A stretch of 64,000 bases of DNA, from NCBI RefSeq assembly GCF_021491915.1, contig NZ_CP090836.1:2094501-2158500 (forward strand). The letters run 5' to 3'. Under the pieces are notes generated by a model. It worked only from the letters and a program-made list of their open reading frames with translations, was not told where the DNA came from and searched no databases. Shown piece after piece: positions 1-9,084 of the stretch. Source of the stretch: Paracoccus everestensis (GTDB lineage Bacteria; Pseudomonadota; Alphaproteobacteria; Rhodobacterales; Rhodobacteraceae). Position 1 is the first letter of the stretch, and each line of letters opens with the position of its first letter. A program made the position numbers and the translations under genes.

Positions 1-1
1 T

Positions 2-1738
2 ATCGCGATCCTGGACCTGCTGGGCATCGCGCGCGGCATTGTCGCGCTGACCAAGGCCGATCTGGCGGACCCGGCGCGGCGCGATGCAGTCGCCGCCGGA
101 ATCCGCGAGGCCCTGGCAGGCACCGCCCTGGCCGATGCGCCGGTCCTGCCGGTCTCTTCGCTGACCGGCGAAGGCATCGACGCCCTGCGCCAGGCGCTGA
201 TCGCCGCCGAAACGGACACCGCCGCCCGCCATGCCGACGGCCCGATGCGGCTGGCCGTGGACCGCAGCTTTACCCTGTCCGGCGCGGGCACGGTCGTCAC
301 CGGCACGGTGCTGACCGGGCGCGTGGCCGTGGGCGATCCCGTGGTGGTCAGCCCGCGCGGCCTGCCTGCCCGCGTGCGCGCCATCCACGCCCAGAACCGC
401 CCCGCGACCGAGGGCATGGCAGGCCAGCGTTGCGCCCTGAACCTAGCGGGCGAGGCGATCAGCAAACAGGCCATCCATCGCGGCGACGTTGTTCTGTCGC
501 CCCCGCTGCACGCACCGACCGACCGCATCGACGCCTGGCTGACCGTGCTGGCGGGGGAACCCAGGCCCATCGGAACATGGTTTCCCGCCCGCCTGCACAG
601 CCACGCGGTTGAAACCGGCGCACGGATCGTCCCCCTGGGCGATCCCATCCAGCCGGGCAGCAGCGGCCCGGTCCAGATCGTTCTGGACCGGCCCATCGCG
701 GCGGCGGTGCATGACCGCTTCATCCTGCGCGACGTGTCCGCCAGCCGGACCATTGGCGGCGGGCGCTTTCTGGACCTGCGCGCCCCGGCCCGCAAGCGCC
801 GCACCCCGGACCGGCTGGCGCTGATCCATGCCGCGCGGGCCGTCGATCCCGGTGCGGCACTGTCCGCGATGCTGGCCGTGGCGCCGGTCGAACTGACCCC
901 CTTCGCCCGCGACCGCAGCCTGACCCCGACGGCGCTGTCGAATGCCGTTCGCAGCGCGGCAGCCGTTCCCATCGGCGATCTGGCATTGGGCCGCGACAGC
1001 CTGGACAGCCTGCGACGGCAACTGACTGAAACCTTGTCCCTGTTCCATGACGACAACCCCGACCTGCCCGGCTTGGGCCGCGAACGCCTGCGCCTGGCGT
1101 TGCAGCCGCGCCTGCCCAAGGATGCCTTCCTGACCTTTCTGCGCACTGAAGCCGCGCAAGGCGGCGTCGTGCTGGACGGCGCCTTTGTCCGCCTGCCCGG
1201 CCACGAGGTCCGCCTTTCGCCCGAGGACGAGGCCCTGTGGGACCGCATCGCCCCTGCCCTGGGGGGCGAGGCCCGTTTCCGCCCGCCCCGCGTGCGTGAT
1301 TTCGCGACCGACCTTGGCATCGACGAAAAGGACGTGCGCCGCGTGTTGCGCCTGACGCAAAAGCTGGGCCGCACCGACCAGATCGCGCATGACCATTTCT
1401 TCGCACGCGAGGTCACGGCGGAAATGGTCGCAATCATCGAGGATGTGGCGGCCAGCTCGGCGGACGGCTGGTTCACCGCCCCCGCATTCCGCGACCGGGT
1501 CCAGAACGGCCGCAAGGTCGCCATCGAGATCCTCGACTTTTTCGACCGCTACGGCCTGACCTTGCGCCGGGGCGATTTGCGTCGCATCAACCCTCATCGT
1601 GCCGACCTGTTCGGCACGGATGGAAGGGAATCGTCCCCGGTGGGGCGGCCGGACTTCAAATCCGGTTGGGGCAGCGAGACTGTCCCGGGTGGGTTCGACT
1701 CCCATTCCCTTCCGCCATCATCCGAAGGCCTGCCATGA
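2..1738 (+). CDS. selB: Selenocysteine-specific elongation factor SelB (5' end outside window)
   Basis: SelB is the EF-Tu-like GTPase that delivers Sec-tRNA to UGA codons followed by a SECIS element. The frame is open from base 2, so the start and the first GTPase motifs lie upstream. Visible are the G4 motif TKAD (about base 50) and a domain II segment beginning RSFTLSGAGTVVTGTV, as in EF-Tu relatives. The C-terminal half should hold the winged-helix repeats that bind SECIS RNA. The family-like end is about RRINPHRADLFG, but there is no stop there: the frame runs on through the whole tRNA-Sec gene and stops at TGA 1736-1738, overlapping the next start codon. Identity is sure; the true C-terminus is not. 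Confidence 0.95.
   Translation: MAILDLLGIARGIVALTKADLADPARRDAVAAGIREALAGTALADAPVLPVSSLTGEGIDALRQALIAAETDTAARHADGPMRLAVDRSFTLSGAGTVVTGTVLTGRVAVGDPVVVSPRGLPARVRAIHAQNRPATEGMAGQRCALNLAGEAISKQAIHRGDVVLSPPLHAPTDRIDAWLTVLAGEPRPIGTWFPARLHSHAVETGARIVPLGDPIQPGSSGPVQIVLDRPIAAAVHDRFILRDVSASRTIGGGRFLDLRAPARKRRTPDRLALIHAARAVDPGAALSAMLAVAPVELTPFARDRSLTPTALSNAVRSAAAVPIGDLALGRDSLDSLRRQLTETLSLFHDDNPDLPGLGRERLRLALQPRLPKDAFLTFLRTEAAQGGVVLDGAFVRLPGHEVRLSPEDEALWDRIAPALGGEARFRPPRVRDFATDLGIDEKDVRRVLRLTQKLGRTDQIAHDHFFAREVTAEMVAIIEDVAASSADGWFTAPAFRDRVQNGRKVAIEILDFFDRYGLTLRRGDLRRINPHRADLFGTDGRESSPVGRPDFKSGWGSETVPGGFDSHSLPPSSEGLP
1622..1717 (+). tRNA. selC: tRNA-Sec (anticodon UCA)
   Basis: Selenocysteine tRNA read from UGA. 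The 8-bp acceptor stem GGAAGGGA (1622-1629) pairs with TCCCTTCC (1706-1713), followed by discriminator G and an encoded CCA (1715-1717). The anticodon arm has a 5-bp stem around loop CTTCAAA (1654-1660) with anticodon TCA at 1656-1658. The long variable arm and total of about 96 nt are typical of tRNA-Sec. The gene lies entirely inside the open selB frame. Confidence 0.95.
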
Positions 1739-2121
1739 GCGATACCGATTTTGACGACTGGCTGCGGGCGACATTCGCCGAAACGCAGGGTTTCACGCTG
1801 CTGATCGTCCTGGTGGGCATTGGCGGAGGACGGATCGATTTGCTGAAGTCCACGCATCTTCACGTGATCGGCGACGATATCGACTGGCCGCAGATGGCCG
1901 ATCACCTGGACGGATCGGGCGTGCCCTGGAACGGGGTCGCCCTGTTCCGGGCGGGCCGGGAGGGGCTGGTGGCCGACAACATCGCCAGCGACCGGCTGGA
2001 CCAGCTTGTGCGCGCGCTGAACGGCGACCGGACGCTGATCCGCGACGGCGAGTTCTTCAACCGCGACGGGCTGCGCCTGCGGCTGGACGACGCGGAACCG
2101 CAGGTGCCGATCCTGAACTGA
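1735..2121 (+). CDS. Hypothetical protein, 128 aa, directly downstream of selB/selC
   Basis: I do not recognise this protein. It starts [10 protein letters not shown] at an ATG that shares ATGA with the selB stop, so it is probably translated from the same transcript. There is no signal peptide; a hydrophobic stretch at about residues 20-32 ([12 protein letters not shown]) is too short and glycine-rich for a clear membrane segment. The rest is acidic and soluble-looking, with alternating hydrophobic strands and charged turns. The frame is open further upstream through the tRNA gene, but those codons are tRNA sequence and make poor candidates for coding. Its stop abuts the convergent gene at 2122. 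Confidence 0.7.
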   Translation: MSDTDFDDWLRATFAETQGFTLLIVLVGIGGGRIDLLKSTHLHVIGDDIDWPQMADHLDGSGVPWNGVALFRAGREGLVADNIASDRLDQLVRALNGDRTLIRDGEFFNRDGLRLRLDDAEPQVPILN

Positions 2122-2493
2122 TCAGCAGCTTTGGGCGACCGGTTCCGCCCGCCCCGCCAGATCCAGCCCGCGCACGGTGGGTGGATGCCAGGTGGGCGAG
2201 GTTGCAAGCGCGCCTTGGGTATTGGTGCCCAGATGCGATCCGCCAAGGCCCCCGCTCCACCCGCTGCTGCCGGCATTGTTGGCATCGGTGGCATTGGCGC
2301 CGGGCTGCGGGGCGGTTGCGGGCTGGGCCACCGTGTCGCGGGCGGGACAGTCGCCTTCGCCCGACTGGCCCTGCACCTGGGTCTGTTCGGCCGGGGCTGC
2401 GGGCGCGGCTGCGGGCGCGGTCGGGGCGGTCTGCGCCCAGCCTGCGCTGACGGCCAGAAGGCTGGTGGCAAGAATGGCGCTGATGCGGGTCAT
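2122..2493 (-). CDS. Small secreted Ala/Pro-rich protein
   Basis: This predicted exported protein of about 123 aa has no family I recognise. An N-terminal signal peptide ([21 protein letters not shown], with a likely AxA-type cut after WAQ) is followed by a low-complexity Ala/Pro/Thr/Gln region and a Gly/Ser-rich middle ([16 protein letters not shown]). Two cysteines remain after the signal, one of them the last residue. An in-frame GTG at 2502 exists, but AGGTG sits about 7 nt before the ATG at 2493, which I prefer. It is convergent with the gene before it. Confidence 0.6.
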   Translation of the reverse strand: MTRISAILATSLLAVSAGWAQTAPTAPAAAPAAPAEQTQVQGQSGEGDCPARDTVAQPATAPQPGANATDANNAGSSGWSGGLGGSHLGTNTQGALATSPTWHPPTVRGLDLAGRAEPVAQSC

Positions 2494-2659
2494 GATGGAC
2501 ACCTGGGCGTTAGGGGATGCCTTGCAAACGCCGCGCCCGCCGCGCGGGTTCCGGGACAGGCGCCCGCAATCCGCTTGCAGCGGCGCGCCCCCGCGACTAG
2601 AAGGGCGGGAATTTTTCAGGCCGCCCCCGCGGTGGCGGCCCTATGCCATGAGGACGATG

Positions 2660-3994
2660 ATGCAGGTCAAGGAAACCCAGAACGAAGGTCTCAAGCGGGG
2701 CTACCAGTTCACCCTGCCGGCTGCGGATCTGGCCGCCACGGTCGATGCCAAGCTGAAGGAAGCCCAGCCCGAAGTCGAGATGAAGGGCTTTCGCAAGGGC
2801 AAGGTTCCGATGGCCATGCTGAAGAAGCAGTTCGGCCCCCGCATCCTGGGCGACGCCATGCAGGACGCCATCGACGGCGCGCTCAAGTCGCACCTGGACA
2901 CCTCGGGCGACCGTCCCGCGACCCAGCCCAAGGTCGAGATGCAGAACGGCGAAGGCTGGAAGGAAGGCGACGATGTTGTCGTCAACGTGTCCTACGAGGC
3001 CCTTCCCCCAATCCCCGAGGTGGACCTGTCCGGCCTGACGCTAGAAAAGCTGTCCGTCCCGGCCGAGGACGCGGCCATCACCGAGGCGCTTGAGAACCTG
3101 GCGAAATCCGCGCAGTCGTTCGATGACCGCACGGCGGGCAGCCCGGCCGAGAATGGCGACCAGGTCGTGATCGACTTCAAGGGCTTCGTCGATGGCGAGG
3201 CTTTCGAGGGCGGCACGGGCGAGGATTATCCGCTGGTGCTGGGTTCGAACAGCTTCATCCCCGGCTTCGAGGATCAGCTGGTCGGCGCCAAGGAAGGTGA
3301 CGACGTGACCGTCACCGTGACCTTCCCCCAGGAATACGGCGCCCCGCATCTGGCGGGCAAGGAAGCCACCTTCGAATGCAAGGTCAAGGCCGTGAAAGCC
3401 CCCCAGGCCGCCGAGATCGACGACGAACTGGCCAAGAAGTTCGGCGCCGAGGATCTGGACGGTCTGAAAAAGCAGATCGCCGGTCGTCTGGAACAGGAAT
3501 ATGCCGGTGCAGCCCGCGCGATCCTGAAACGCTCGCTTCTGGACCAGCTGGACGAGAAGGTGAAGTTCGACCTGCCCGAATCGCTGGTCGAGGCCGAGGC
3601 CCAGCAGATCGCCCACCAGCTGTGGCACGAGGAAAACCCGGAGGTCCACGACCACAACCACGGCAGCATCGAGCCGACCGAGGAACACAAGAAGCTGGCC
3701 GAGCGCCGCGTGCGCCTTGGCCTGCTGCTGGCCGAGATCGGCCAGAAGGCCGAAGTGACCGTCACCGACCAGGAAATGACCCAGGCCGTGCTGCGCGCCG
3801 CCCGTCAGTATCCGGGCCAGGAACGCGCCTTCTTCGAATTCGTCCAGCAGAACCAGGCCGTGCAACAGCAGTTGCGCGCGCCGATCTTCGAGGACAAGGT
3901 CGTCGATCACATCACCGAACAAGCGCAGGTCACCGAAAAATCCGTGACCAAGGAAGAACTGGAAAAGGCTGTCGAGGCCCTGGACGAACTCTGA
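2660..3994 (+). CDS. tig: Trigger factor (ribosome-associated chaperone / prolyl isomerase)
   Basis: Trigger factor binds near the ribosomal exit tunnel and shields nascent chains. The 444-aa protein has the N-terminal ribosome-binding domain with signature GFRKGKVP (about residues 45-52), a central FKBP-type isomerase domain (about 150-240, with [16 protein letters not shown] and [16 protein letters not shown]) and a helical C-terminal chaperone domain. The start is taken as the ATG reading [10 protein letters not shown]; in-frame ATGs at 2648 and 2657 precede it, and GAGGA (2650-2654) fits 2657 or 2660. An intrinsic terminator follows 26 bp after the stop, so it is probably a single-gene transcript. 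Confidence 0.96.
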   Translation: MQVKETQNEGLKRGYQFTLPAADLAATVDAKLKEAQPEVEMKGFRKGKVPMAMLKKQFGPRILGDAMQDAIDGALKSHLDTSGDRPATQPKVEMQNGEGWKEGDDVVVNVSYEALPPIPEVDLSGLTLEKLSVPAEDAAITEALENLAKSAQSFDDRTAGSPAENGDQVVIDFKGFVDGEAFEGGTGEDYPLVLGSNSFIPGFEDQLVGAKEGDDVTVTVTFPQEYGAPHLAGKEATFECKVKAVKAPQAAEIDDELAKKFGAEDLDGLKKQIAGRLEQEYAGAARAILKRSLLDQLDEKVKFDLPESLVEAEAQQIAHQLWHEENPEVHDHNHGSIEPTEEHKKLAERRVRLGLLLAEIGQKAEVTVTDQEMTQAVLRAARQYPGQERAFFEFVQQNQAVQQQLRAPIFEDKVVDHITEQAQVTEKSVTKEELEKAVEALDEL

Positions 3995-4020
3995 TCGTCC
4001 ACTGACTAACATTCGACAGA

Positions 4021-4048
4021 AAGGCCGCGCCATCCTGCGCGGCCTTTT
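4021..4048 (+). terminator. Rho-independent terminator of tig
   Basis: An 8-bp perfect stem GGCCGCGC/GCGCGGCC (4023-4030 with 4037-4044) closes a 6-nt loop and is followed by TTTT. It lies 26 bp after the tig stop. Confidence 0.85.
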
Positions 4049-4097
4049 CGTTGGCGGCGATCTTGTGACGCCCGCCCCTGCCCCCTATCTTGCGGCC

Positions 4098-4517
4098 ATG
4101 TCAGCACAACTCCACCTTATGAAGCTTTGCGTCGGGGCCGAAAGGCCGGACGATCTGGTCCATTGGCAGCGTCGTTTCGGCGATGGCCATGCCGTTCATG
4201 TGACGCGGATGTGGCCCAAGCGCGAAGGCGAATTGCTGGCCGGGGGGTCTATCTTCTGGGTGTTCAAGGGCGTCATGCTGGCCCGCCAGCGCATCGTGCG
4301 ACTGGACGAACACCGCCACGACGATGGCATCCGCCGCTGCGCCCTGATCCTGGACCGGGAACTGGTGCCTGTCACCGCCGTGCCCCGCCGCCCCTTCCAG
4401 GGCTGGCGCTATCTGCACGCCCAGGACGCCCCCGCCGACATGGTCCGGGGCCGCGAAGGGGACGTGGCATTGCCCCCGCAGATGGCGGCGGCGCTTGCGG
4501 AAATGGGGCTTGTCTGA
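4098..4517 (+). CDS. DUF1489 family protein
   Basis: This conserved alphaproteobacterial protein of about 139 aa has no established function. The start MSAQLHLMKLCVGAE matches the family opening (a variant of HLIKLCVGA), so I use the ATG at 4098 and not the upstream one at 4065. The middle carries a conserved WVFKGVMLARQRI segment and a basic patch PRRPFQGWRYL near the C-terminus. There is no signal peptide or membrane segment, so it is cytoplasmic. It stands alone between the tig terminator and tRNA-Gly. Confidence 0.85.
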   Translation: MSAQLHLMKLCVGAERPDDLVHWQRRFGDGHAVHVTRMWPKREGELLAGGSIFWVFKGVMLARQRIVRLDEHRHDDGIRRCALILDRELVPVTAVPRRPFQGWRYLHAQDAPADMVRGREGDVALPPQMAAALAEMGLV

Positions 4518-4559
4518 CGGCTTGACGCGGCCTTTTCCATCGTTTAGCCAAGGCGCCAT

Positions 4560-4633
4560 GCGGGTGTAGCTCAATGGTAGAGCAGCAGCTTCCCAAGCTG
4601 AATACGAGGGTTCGATTCCCTTCACCCGCTCCA
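4560..4633 (+). tRNA. tRNA-Gly (anticodon CCC)
   Basis: A 7-bp acceptor stem GCGGGTG/CACCCGC (4560-4566 with 4623-4629) is followed by discriminator T and an encoded CCA (4631-4633). The anticodon loop is TTCCCAA with CCC at 4592-4594. The T arm carries the invariant GGTTCGATTCC pattern. About 71 nt plus CCA. Confidence 0.95.
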
Positions 4634-4687
4634 ATCCCCTTGCAAGATCAGGCGGTCCCTTCAGGGCATCTCGACCGGCCGGACGCA

Positions 4688-4716
4688 TGAAAAAGCCGCG
4701 GGTAATGCCGCGGCTT
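4688..4716 (-). terminator. Rho-independent terminator of the MipA gene
   Basis: A 9-bp perfect stem AAGCCGCGG/CCGCGGCTT (4693-4701 with 4708-4716) has a 6-nt loop and, on the minus strand, a run of five U (complement of 4690-4694). It lies about 35 bp beyond the stop of the minus-strand gene at 4752. Confidence 0.85.
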
Positions 4717-4751
4717 GTCGCATTTCCGATCCCGGCCCGATCCTGTCCCGA

Positions 4752-5495
4752 TCAGAACCCGAACGAGAATTTCCGAACGATGCCCAGCCGCAGCGCGGGC
4801 TGGTATTCGTCCTGCACGACCGGCGAGTCCCCGGCATCGCCGATCAGCTTGCCATATTCGACCTCGCCAAGGACCGCGACATTCTCGGTCAGGGCATAGC
4901 GCGCCTCGAAGGTGATCGCGGCCTTGTTGAAGCCGCCGCCGATGTCATAGGCGGGACGGCCTGCAGCCGCTTCCTCGGGGGTGACGCCGAAATAGGTTTC
5001 GTTGTAGTCGCCGTCGCCATAGCCCAGCGACAGGCCCGACCACAGCGTCATGCGGTCAGACAGGTCGGTGCGGTATTTCGCGCCCACTTCGCCGGTCAGC
5101 CCCTCATGGCCGTCGAAACCCTTGCGCACCGAACCAAAGGCCGTCAGCGGCCCGGCGCCATAGCTGACCTTGAGGCCCAACTCATAGGCGCGGTCGATGT
5201 CCTTCATGCCCGCCAGATCGTCATTGTCGTCGGCCTCGCGTTCACCCACCGTGCCGAAGGACGGCGAGATGGCAAAGCCTTCGCGCAGGTCGCTGCCCGG
5301 CTGGTTGAACCCGGCATTGTCCCAGATCAGCCACGGCCCGGCCTCGGCATCGTCGGAACCGGGATAATCGGGTCCGACATTCACACCGACCCCCAGATCG
5401 ACCGAGAACTCGCGGCCGGCAAAGCCGAAATCCTGCGCGAATGCACCCGTGGCAGCGGATACGGCAAGAACGGCCAGGGCCAGCGTGTTTTTCAT
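4752..5495 (-). CDS. MipA/OmpV family outer-membrane protein
   Basis: This 247-aa beta-barrel protein of the MipA/OmpV family has a signal peptide (MKNTLALAVLAVSAATGAFAQ, cut about residue 20). The mature part opens FSVDLGVGVNVGPDYPGSDD, matching the usual family opening around PxYxGSD, and shows alternating aromatic/hydrophobic strands. It ends KFSFGF, with the terminal Phe typical of outer-membrane barrels that need BAM recognition. Family members have been linked to MltA scaffolding or cation-related outer-membrane functions, but nothing here fixes a role. It is a single gene with its own terminator. Confidence 0.85.
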   Translation of the reverse strand: MKNTLALAVLAVSAATGAFAQDFGFAGREFSVDLGVGVNVGPDYPGSDDAEAGPWLIWDNAGFNQPGSDLREGFAISPSFGTVGEREADDNDDLAGMKDIDRAYELGLKVSYGAGPLTAFGSVRKGFDGHEGLTGEVGAKYRTDLSDRMTLWSGLSLGYGDGDYNETYFGVTPEEAAAGRPAYDIGGGFNKAAITFEARYALTENVAVLGEVEYGKLIGDAGDSPVVQDEYQPALRLGIVRKFSFGF

Positions 5496-5620
5496 GGTCG
5501 GATCCTTCAGGGGGTCGGTGGAATGTAGAGATTACATGAGGCGAATCGTGGCCCTGCACAAGGTGGGGCGCGCCATTCGTTAACCAACGTCCGGCGGGCG
5601 GCGCATTTGGGCAACAGCCC

Positions 5621-7465
5621 CTAGGGGCGTTCCACCCCTTCCAGGTTTTCCAGCACGCTCATCCAGATTTCCTCGGCGCGCGCCATGGCTTGCACGGCTT
5701 CGGCACGCTTGGCGGACCAGCGTTTCGCCTCGTAAGGATCGTTGTACAGCGCGGGATCCGCCAGCTTTACATCCAGCTTTGCCAGCATATCGGCCAGCTT
5801 TTGCACGCGCTCCTCGGCGCGGCGCGCTTCGGACCGCAGGGCCAGCACCGCGTCGCGCGGCGGGCGTTTCGAGGCGGGTTTGGGCGCCTCGACCACTTTC
5901 GGCTCGTCCCCGCTCAGCAGGAACCGGCGATAATCGTCCAGGTCGCCCTCATAGGGGGCCACGGCGCCGTCCTTGACCAGCCACAATCGGTCCGCCACCA
6001 GTCCCAACAGGTGCATATCGTGGCTGACCAGCACCACCGCGCCGGTATAGTCGTTCAGGGCCTCGGTCAGCGCCTCGCGCGATTCGATGTCCAGGTGGTT
6101 GGTCGGCTCGTCCAGGATCAGCAGATGCGGCGCGTCGATGGTGGCGATCAGCAGCGACAGCCGGGCCTTTTGCCCGCCCGACAACTGGCCCACCTTGGTT
6201 TCGGCCTGCGCCTCCATCAGCCCGAAGCCTGCCAGCCGGGCCCGCTGCTTGGCCTGGCCTTCGTGCGGGCGCAGGCTGCGGATGTGATCCAGCGGCGTTT
6301 CGTCCAGATGCAGTTCGTCCACCTGGTGCTGCGCGAAATAGCCGATGCGCAGCTTGCCGGATCGGGTCAGCTTGCCCTCCATCGCGGGCAGGCGTTCGGC
6401 CAGCAGCTTGGACAGCGTGGACTTGCCCTGCCCGTTGCGGCCCAGCAGCGCGATCCGGTCGTCCTGGTCGATGCGCAGGGTCAGCTTGCGCAAGACCGCG
6501 CGCCCGTCATAGCCAACACTAGTGCCCTCCATCGCCACGATCGGGGGCGACAGTTCCTCGGGCTGGGGAAAGCCGAACCGGAACAGCTTGGCTTCCTCGG
6601 GCGCGGTGATCGGCTCCATCTTGGCCAGCATCTTGACGCGGGCCTGGGCCTGGCGGGCCTTGCTGGCCTTGGCGCCGAAGCGGTCCACGAAGCCTTGCAG
6701 ATGGTCGCGCCGGGCCTGTTGCTTCTTTGCCTCGGCGGCCTGCAGGGCGCGGCGTTCCGCGCGCATCCGGGCGAAATCGTCATAGCCGCCGGTATACAGC
6801 GTCAGCTTGCGCGCTTCCAGGTGCAGGATATGGCCCACGGCGCGGTTCAGCAGGTCGCGGTCGTGACTGATGATGATGACCGTGTGCGGGTAGCGCGCCA
6901 GATAGGTTTCCAGCCACAGCGCGCCTTCCAGGTCCAGATAGTTGGTCGGTTCGTCCAGCAACAGCAGGTCCGGCTGCGCGAACAGCACGCCCGCCAAGGC
7001 GACACGCATCCGCCAGCCGCCGGAAAAGTCGCTGGTGGGCCGCGCCTGGTCGGCGGTGGAAAAGCCCAGGCCGTCCAGGATGGAGGCCGCCCGCGCCTCG
7101 GCCGACCAGGCGTCGATGTCGGCCAGCCGGGTCTGGATGTCGGCGATCCGGTGCGCGTCCGTGGCGGTGTGGCTTTCGGCCAGAAGCGATGCACGTTCCT
7201 TGTCCTCGGCCAGAACGGTTTCCAGGACCGAGGCGGCGGTTCCCGCCGCCTCTTGGGCGACGCCGCCGATGCGCGCGCGGCTGGGCAGGCTGATGTCGCC
7301 GCCATCAAGGCCCAGTTCACCCCGGATCAGCCGGAACAGCGTGGTCTTGCCCGCGCCATTGGGGCCGACAAGGCCGACTTTGTGGCCTTCGGGAATGGTG
7401 GCCGAGGCGCCCTCGAACAAGGGGCGCCCCTGGATGGAATAAGAGATATCGTCGATGCGTAACAT
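5621..7465 (-). CDS. ABC-F family ATPase (YheS/Uup-like, ribosome-associated)
   Basis: A 614-aa soluble protein with two ABC ATPase domains and no membrane segments, as in ABC-F factors that act at the ribosomal E site. Domain 1 has Walker A GPNGAGKT (residues about 31-38), signature FSGGWRMR and Walker B LLLLDEPTNYLD. The linker (about 235-300) is rich in Lys/Arg/Ala, as in the P-site tRNA interaction motif. Domain 2 has GRNGQGKST, LSGGQKAR and LLILDEPTNHLD. A charged coiled-coil tail (about 540-614) follows, more like Uup/YheS than EttA. The start is MLRIDDISYSIQG at 7465; the open frame upstream lacks family similarity. Confidence 0.9.
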   Translation of the reverse strand: MLRIDDISYSIQGRPLFEGASATIPEGHKVGLVGPNGAGKTTLFRLIRGELGLDGGDISLPSRARIGGVAQEAAGTAASVLETVLAEDKERASLLAESHTATDAHRIADIQTRLADIDAWSAEARAASILDGLGFSTADQARPTSDFSGGWRMRVALAGVLFAQPDLLLLDEPTNYLDLEGALWLETYLARYPHTVIIISHDRDLLNRAVGHILHLEARKLTLYTGGYDDFARMRAERRALQAAEAKKQQARRDHLQGFVDRFGAKASKARQAQARVKMLAKMEPITAPEEAKLFRFGFPQPEELSPPIVAMEGTSVGYDGRAVLRKLTLRIDQDDRIALLGRNGQGKSTLSKLLAERLPAMEGKLTRSGKLRIGYFAQHQVDELHLDETPLDHIRSLRPHEGQAKQRARLAGFGLMEAQAETKVGQLSGGQKARLSLLIATIDAPHLLILDEPTNHLDIESREALTEALNDYTGAVVLVSHDMHLLGLVADRLWLVKDGAVAPYEGDLDDYRRFLLSGDEPKVVEAPKPASKRPPRDAVLALRSEARRAEERVQKLADMLAKLDVKLADPALYNDPYEAKRWSAKRAEAVQAMARAEEIWMSVLENLEGVERP

Positions 7466-7550
7466 GGGCGCGGCATGGCCGATGCGGGGGGCGGCGTCAA
7501 GCTGGCATGGCCGCGCCTCTCCGGGTCTTATCCCGCACAGGGCCGAAGCG

Positions 7551-7766
7551 TCAGTTCGCCGGTTCCGCCGGGGCTGCCGTGCCGGGCGCCGCTTCGACAG
7601 GCTGCGGAACGGTATCCGTGGCTTCGACGGCCGCCTCGGCCGCCGTCTCGGACGTGTCGCGCCCGGACAGCACCATGAAGGCAACCATGATCAGAAATCC
7701 GGCGGGGATCAGCGCGTAGAGGAGCGAGCGGGGCATACCGCGACTGGGCTTGGGTTCGGTGGCCAT
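7551..7766 (-). CDS. Small single-pass membrane protein, 71 aa
   Basis: I do not recognise this protein. It has a short basic N-terminus (MATEPKPSRGMPRS), one clear membrane segment at about residues 15-33 (LLYALIPAGFLIMVAFMVL) and a C-terminal tail rich in Ala, Glu and Pro. Positive residues before the segment predict the N-terminus in the cytoplasm and the acidic tail in the periplasm. A purine-rich AAGGAA lies about 10 nt before the ATG. It is transcribed toward the ABC-F gene 85 bp away and might share its transcript. Confidence 0.6.
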   Translation of the reverse strand: MATEPKPSRGMPRSLLYALIPAGFLIMVAFMVLSGRDTSETAAEAAVEATDTVPQPVEAAPGTAAPAEPAN

Positions 7767-7996
7767 GAGAAGGTTCCTTTCGGGTGTTGGGGGGATAACA
7801 GCGGAAAGGACCAAGAAGTTTCAGAACGCCTGGGGATGTCCCGAGGCGGTTGAAGAAGCCTGGCCGGTCGGCCCGATCGGACATTTGCCGCACCGACCTT
7901 CGATTGATCAGTTCGCCGCAGCTTCCTGCTTAAACTGTTTCAGCGGCGATGCGTCACAAAGGTAATCCCGCGCAGATGATCCTTCGAAAAGGCAAC

Positions 7997-8022
7997 AAAA
8001 AAGCCCCGCCACTCGGCGAGGC
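7997..8022 (-). terminator. Rho-independent terminator of the eryR-fba operon
   Basis: On the minus strand GCCTCGCC-GAGT-GGCGGGGC (complement of 8003-8022) forms an 8-bp stem with one U-G pair and a 4-nt loop, followed by six U (complement of 7997-8002). It sits about 25 bp beyond the fba stop. The 7767-7996 interval upstream holds nothing else I can identify. Confidence 0.85.
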
Positions 8023-8045
8023 CCCTTCTTCATTCCAACCGCAGA

Positions 8046-9080
8046 TCAATACCGCGAAGCCATTGCCGACAGCGGCAGCGGCACGATCTTGTCGGCGTTG
8101 CCGGCCGTGCCGAAAGCCTCGAAGCGGTCCTTGCAGACCTGCGACATCATCTGCATCGCGGGCTTGAGGTATTTGCGCGGATCGAACTCGGACGGTTCCT
8201 CGGAAAACACCTTGCGGATCGCGGCGGTCATGGCCAGGCGGTTGTCGGTGTCGATGTTGACCTTGCGCACGCCGTGCTTGATGCCGCGCTGGATTTCCTC
8301 GACCGGGACGCCCCAGGTCGGCTTGATGTCGCCGCCATAGCTGTTGATGATCTGCTGCAGATCCTCGGGGACCGAGGACGAGCCATGCATCACCAGATGG
8401 GTGTTGGGCAGGCGGGTGTGGATTTCCTCGATCACGTGCATCGCCAGGATGTCGCCATCGGGCTTGCGCGAGAACTTGTAGGCGCCGTGCGAGGTGCCCA
8501 TGGCGATGGCCAGCGCATCCACCTTGGTGTCGTTGACAAAGCGCACGGCCTCGTCCGGGTCGGTCAGAAGCTGGTCGTGGCCCAGTTGTTCCGTCGCGCC
8601 GTGGCCGTCCTCCTGGTCGCCCATGCCGGTTTCCAGGCTGCCCAACACGCCCAGCTCGCCTTCCACGGATACGCCGCAGGCGTGCGCCATCTGCACCACC
8701 TGGGCGGTCACGTCGCGGTTATAGTCGTAATCGGCGGGCGTCTTGCCGTCGGCTTTCAGCGATCCGTCCATCATCACGCTGGTAAAGCCGTTCTGGATCG
8801 CGGTGGCGCAGGTCGCCAGACCGTTGCCGTGGTCCAGATGCATGCACAGCGGGATGTCCGGGAAGGCGCGGGCAAAGCCCTGGATCAGCCCCGCCAGCAC
8901 CAGGTCGTTGGCATAGGCGCGCGCGCCCCGGCTGGCCTGCAGGATCACCGGCGATTTCGTCGCCTGCGCTGCGGTCATGATCGCCAGACCCTGCTCCATG
9001 TTGTTGATGTTGAAGGCGGGGACCGCGTAGCCATTCTCGGCCGCGTGGTCGAGAAGCTGGCGCAGGGTAATCATAGCCAT
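8046..9080 (-). CDS. fba: Class II fructose-bisphosphate aldolase, Calvin-cycle (CbbA) subtype
   Basis: A zinc-dependent aldolase of 344 aa. It interconverts fructose 1,6-bisphosphate with DHAP and glyceraldehyde 3-phosphate. CbbA-type enzymes of autotrophs also form sedoheptulose 1,7-bisphosphate from DHAP and erythrose 4-phosphate. Visible are the zinc/catalytic motif [19 protein letters not shown] with the second metal ligand, GTSHGAYKF and VMHGSSSVP. The tail [21 protein letters not shown] matches the CbbA type closely. It is the last gene of the minus-strand eryR-eryH-eryI-fbp-fba run, 4 bp after fbp and followed by a terminator. That setting suggests it handles erythrose 4-phosphate made by the neighbours (inference). 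Confidence 0.95.
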   Translation of the reverse strand: MAMITLRQLLDHAAENGYAVPAFNINNMEQGLAIMTAAQATKSPVILQASRGARAYANDLVLAGLIQGFARAFPDIPLCMHLDHGNGLATCATAIQNGFTSVMMDGSLKADGKTPADYDYNRDVTAQVVQMAHACGVSVEGELGVLGSLETGMGDQEDGHGATEQLGHDQLLTDPDEAVRFVNDTKVDALAIAMGTSHGAYKFSRKPDGDILAMHVIEEIHTRLPNTHLVMHGSSSVPEDLQQIINSYGGDIKPTWGVPVEEIQRGIKHGVRKVNIDTDNRLAMTAAIRKVFSEEPSEFDPRKYLKPAMQMMSQVCKDRFEAFGTAGNADKIVPLPLSAMASRY

Positions 9081-9084
9081 GTCG

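Noticed and set aside
1736-1738. TGA at the end of selB as a selenocysteine codon
   Set aside because: It is the final stop and overlaps the next start codon. No SECIS-like hairpin follows, and SelB proteins are not selenoproteins.
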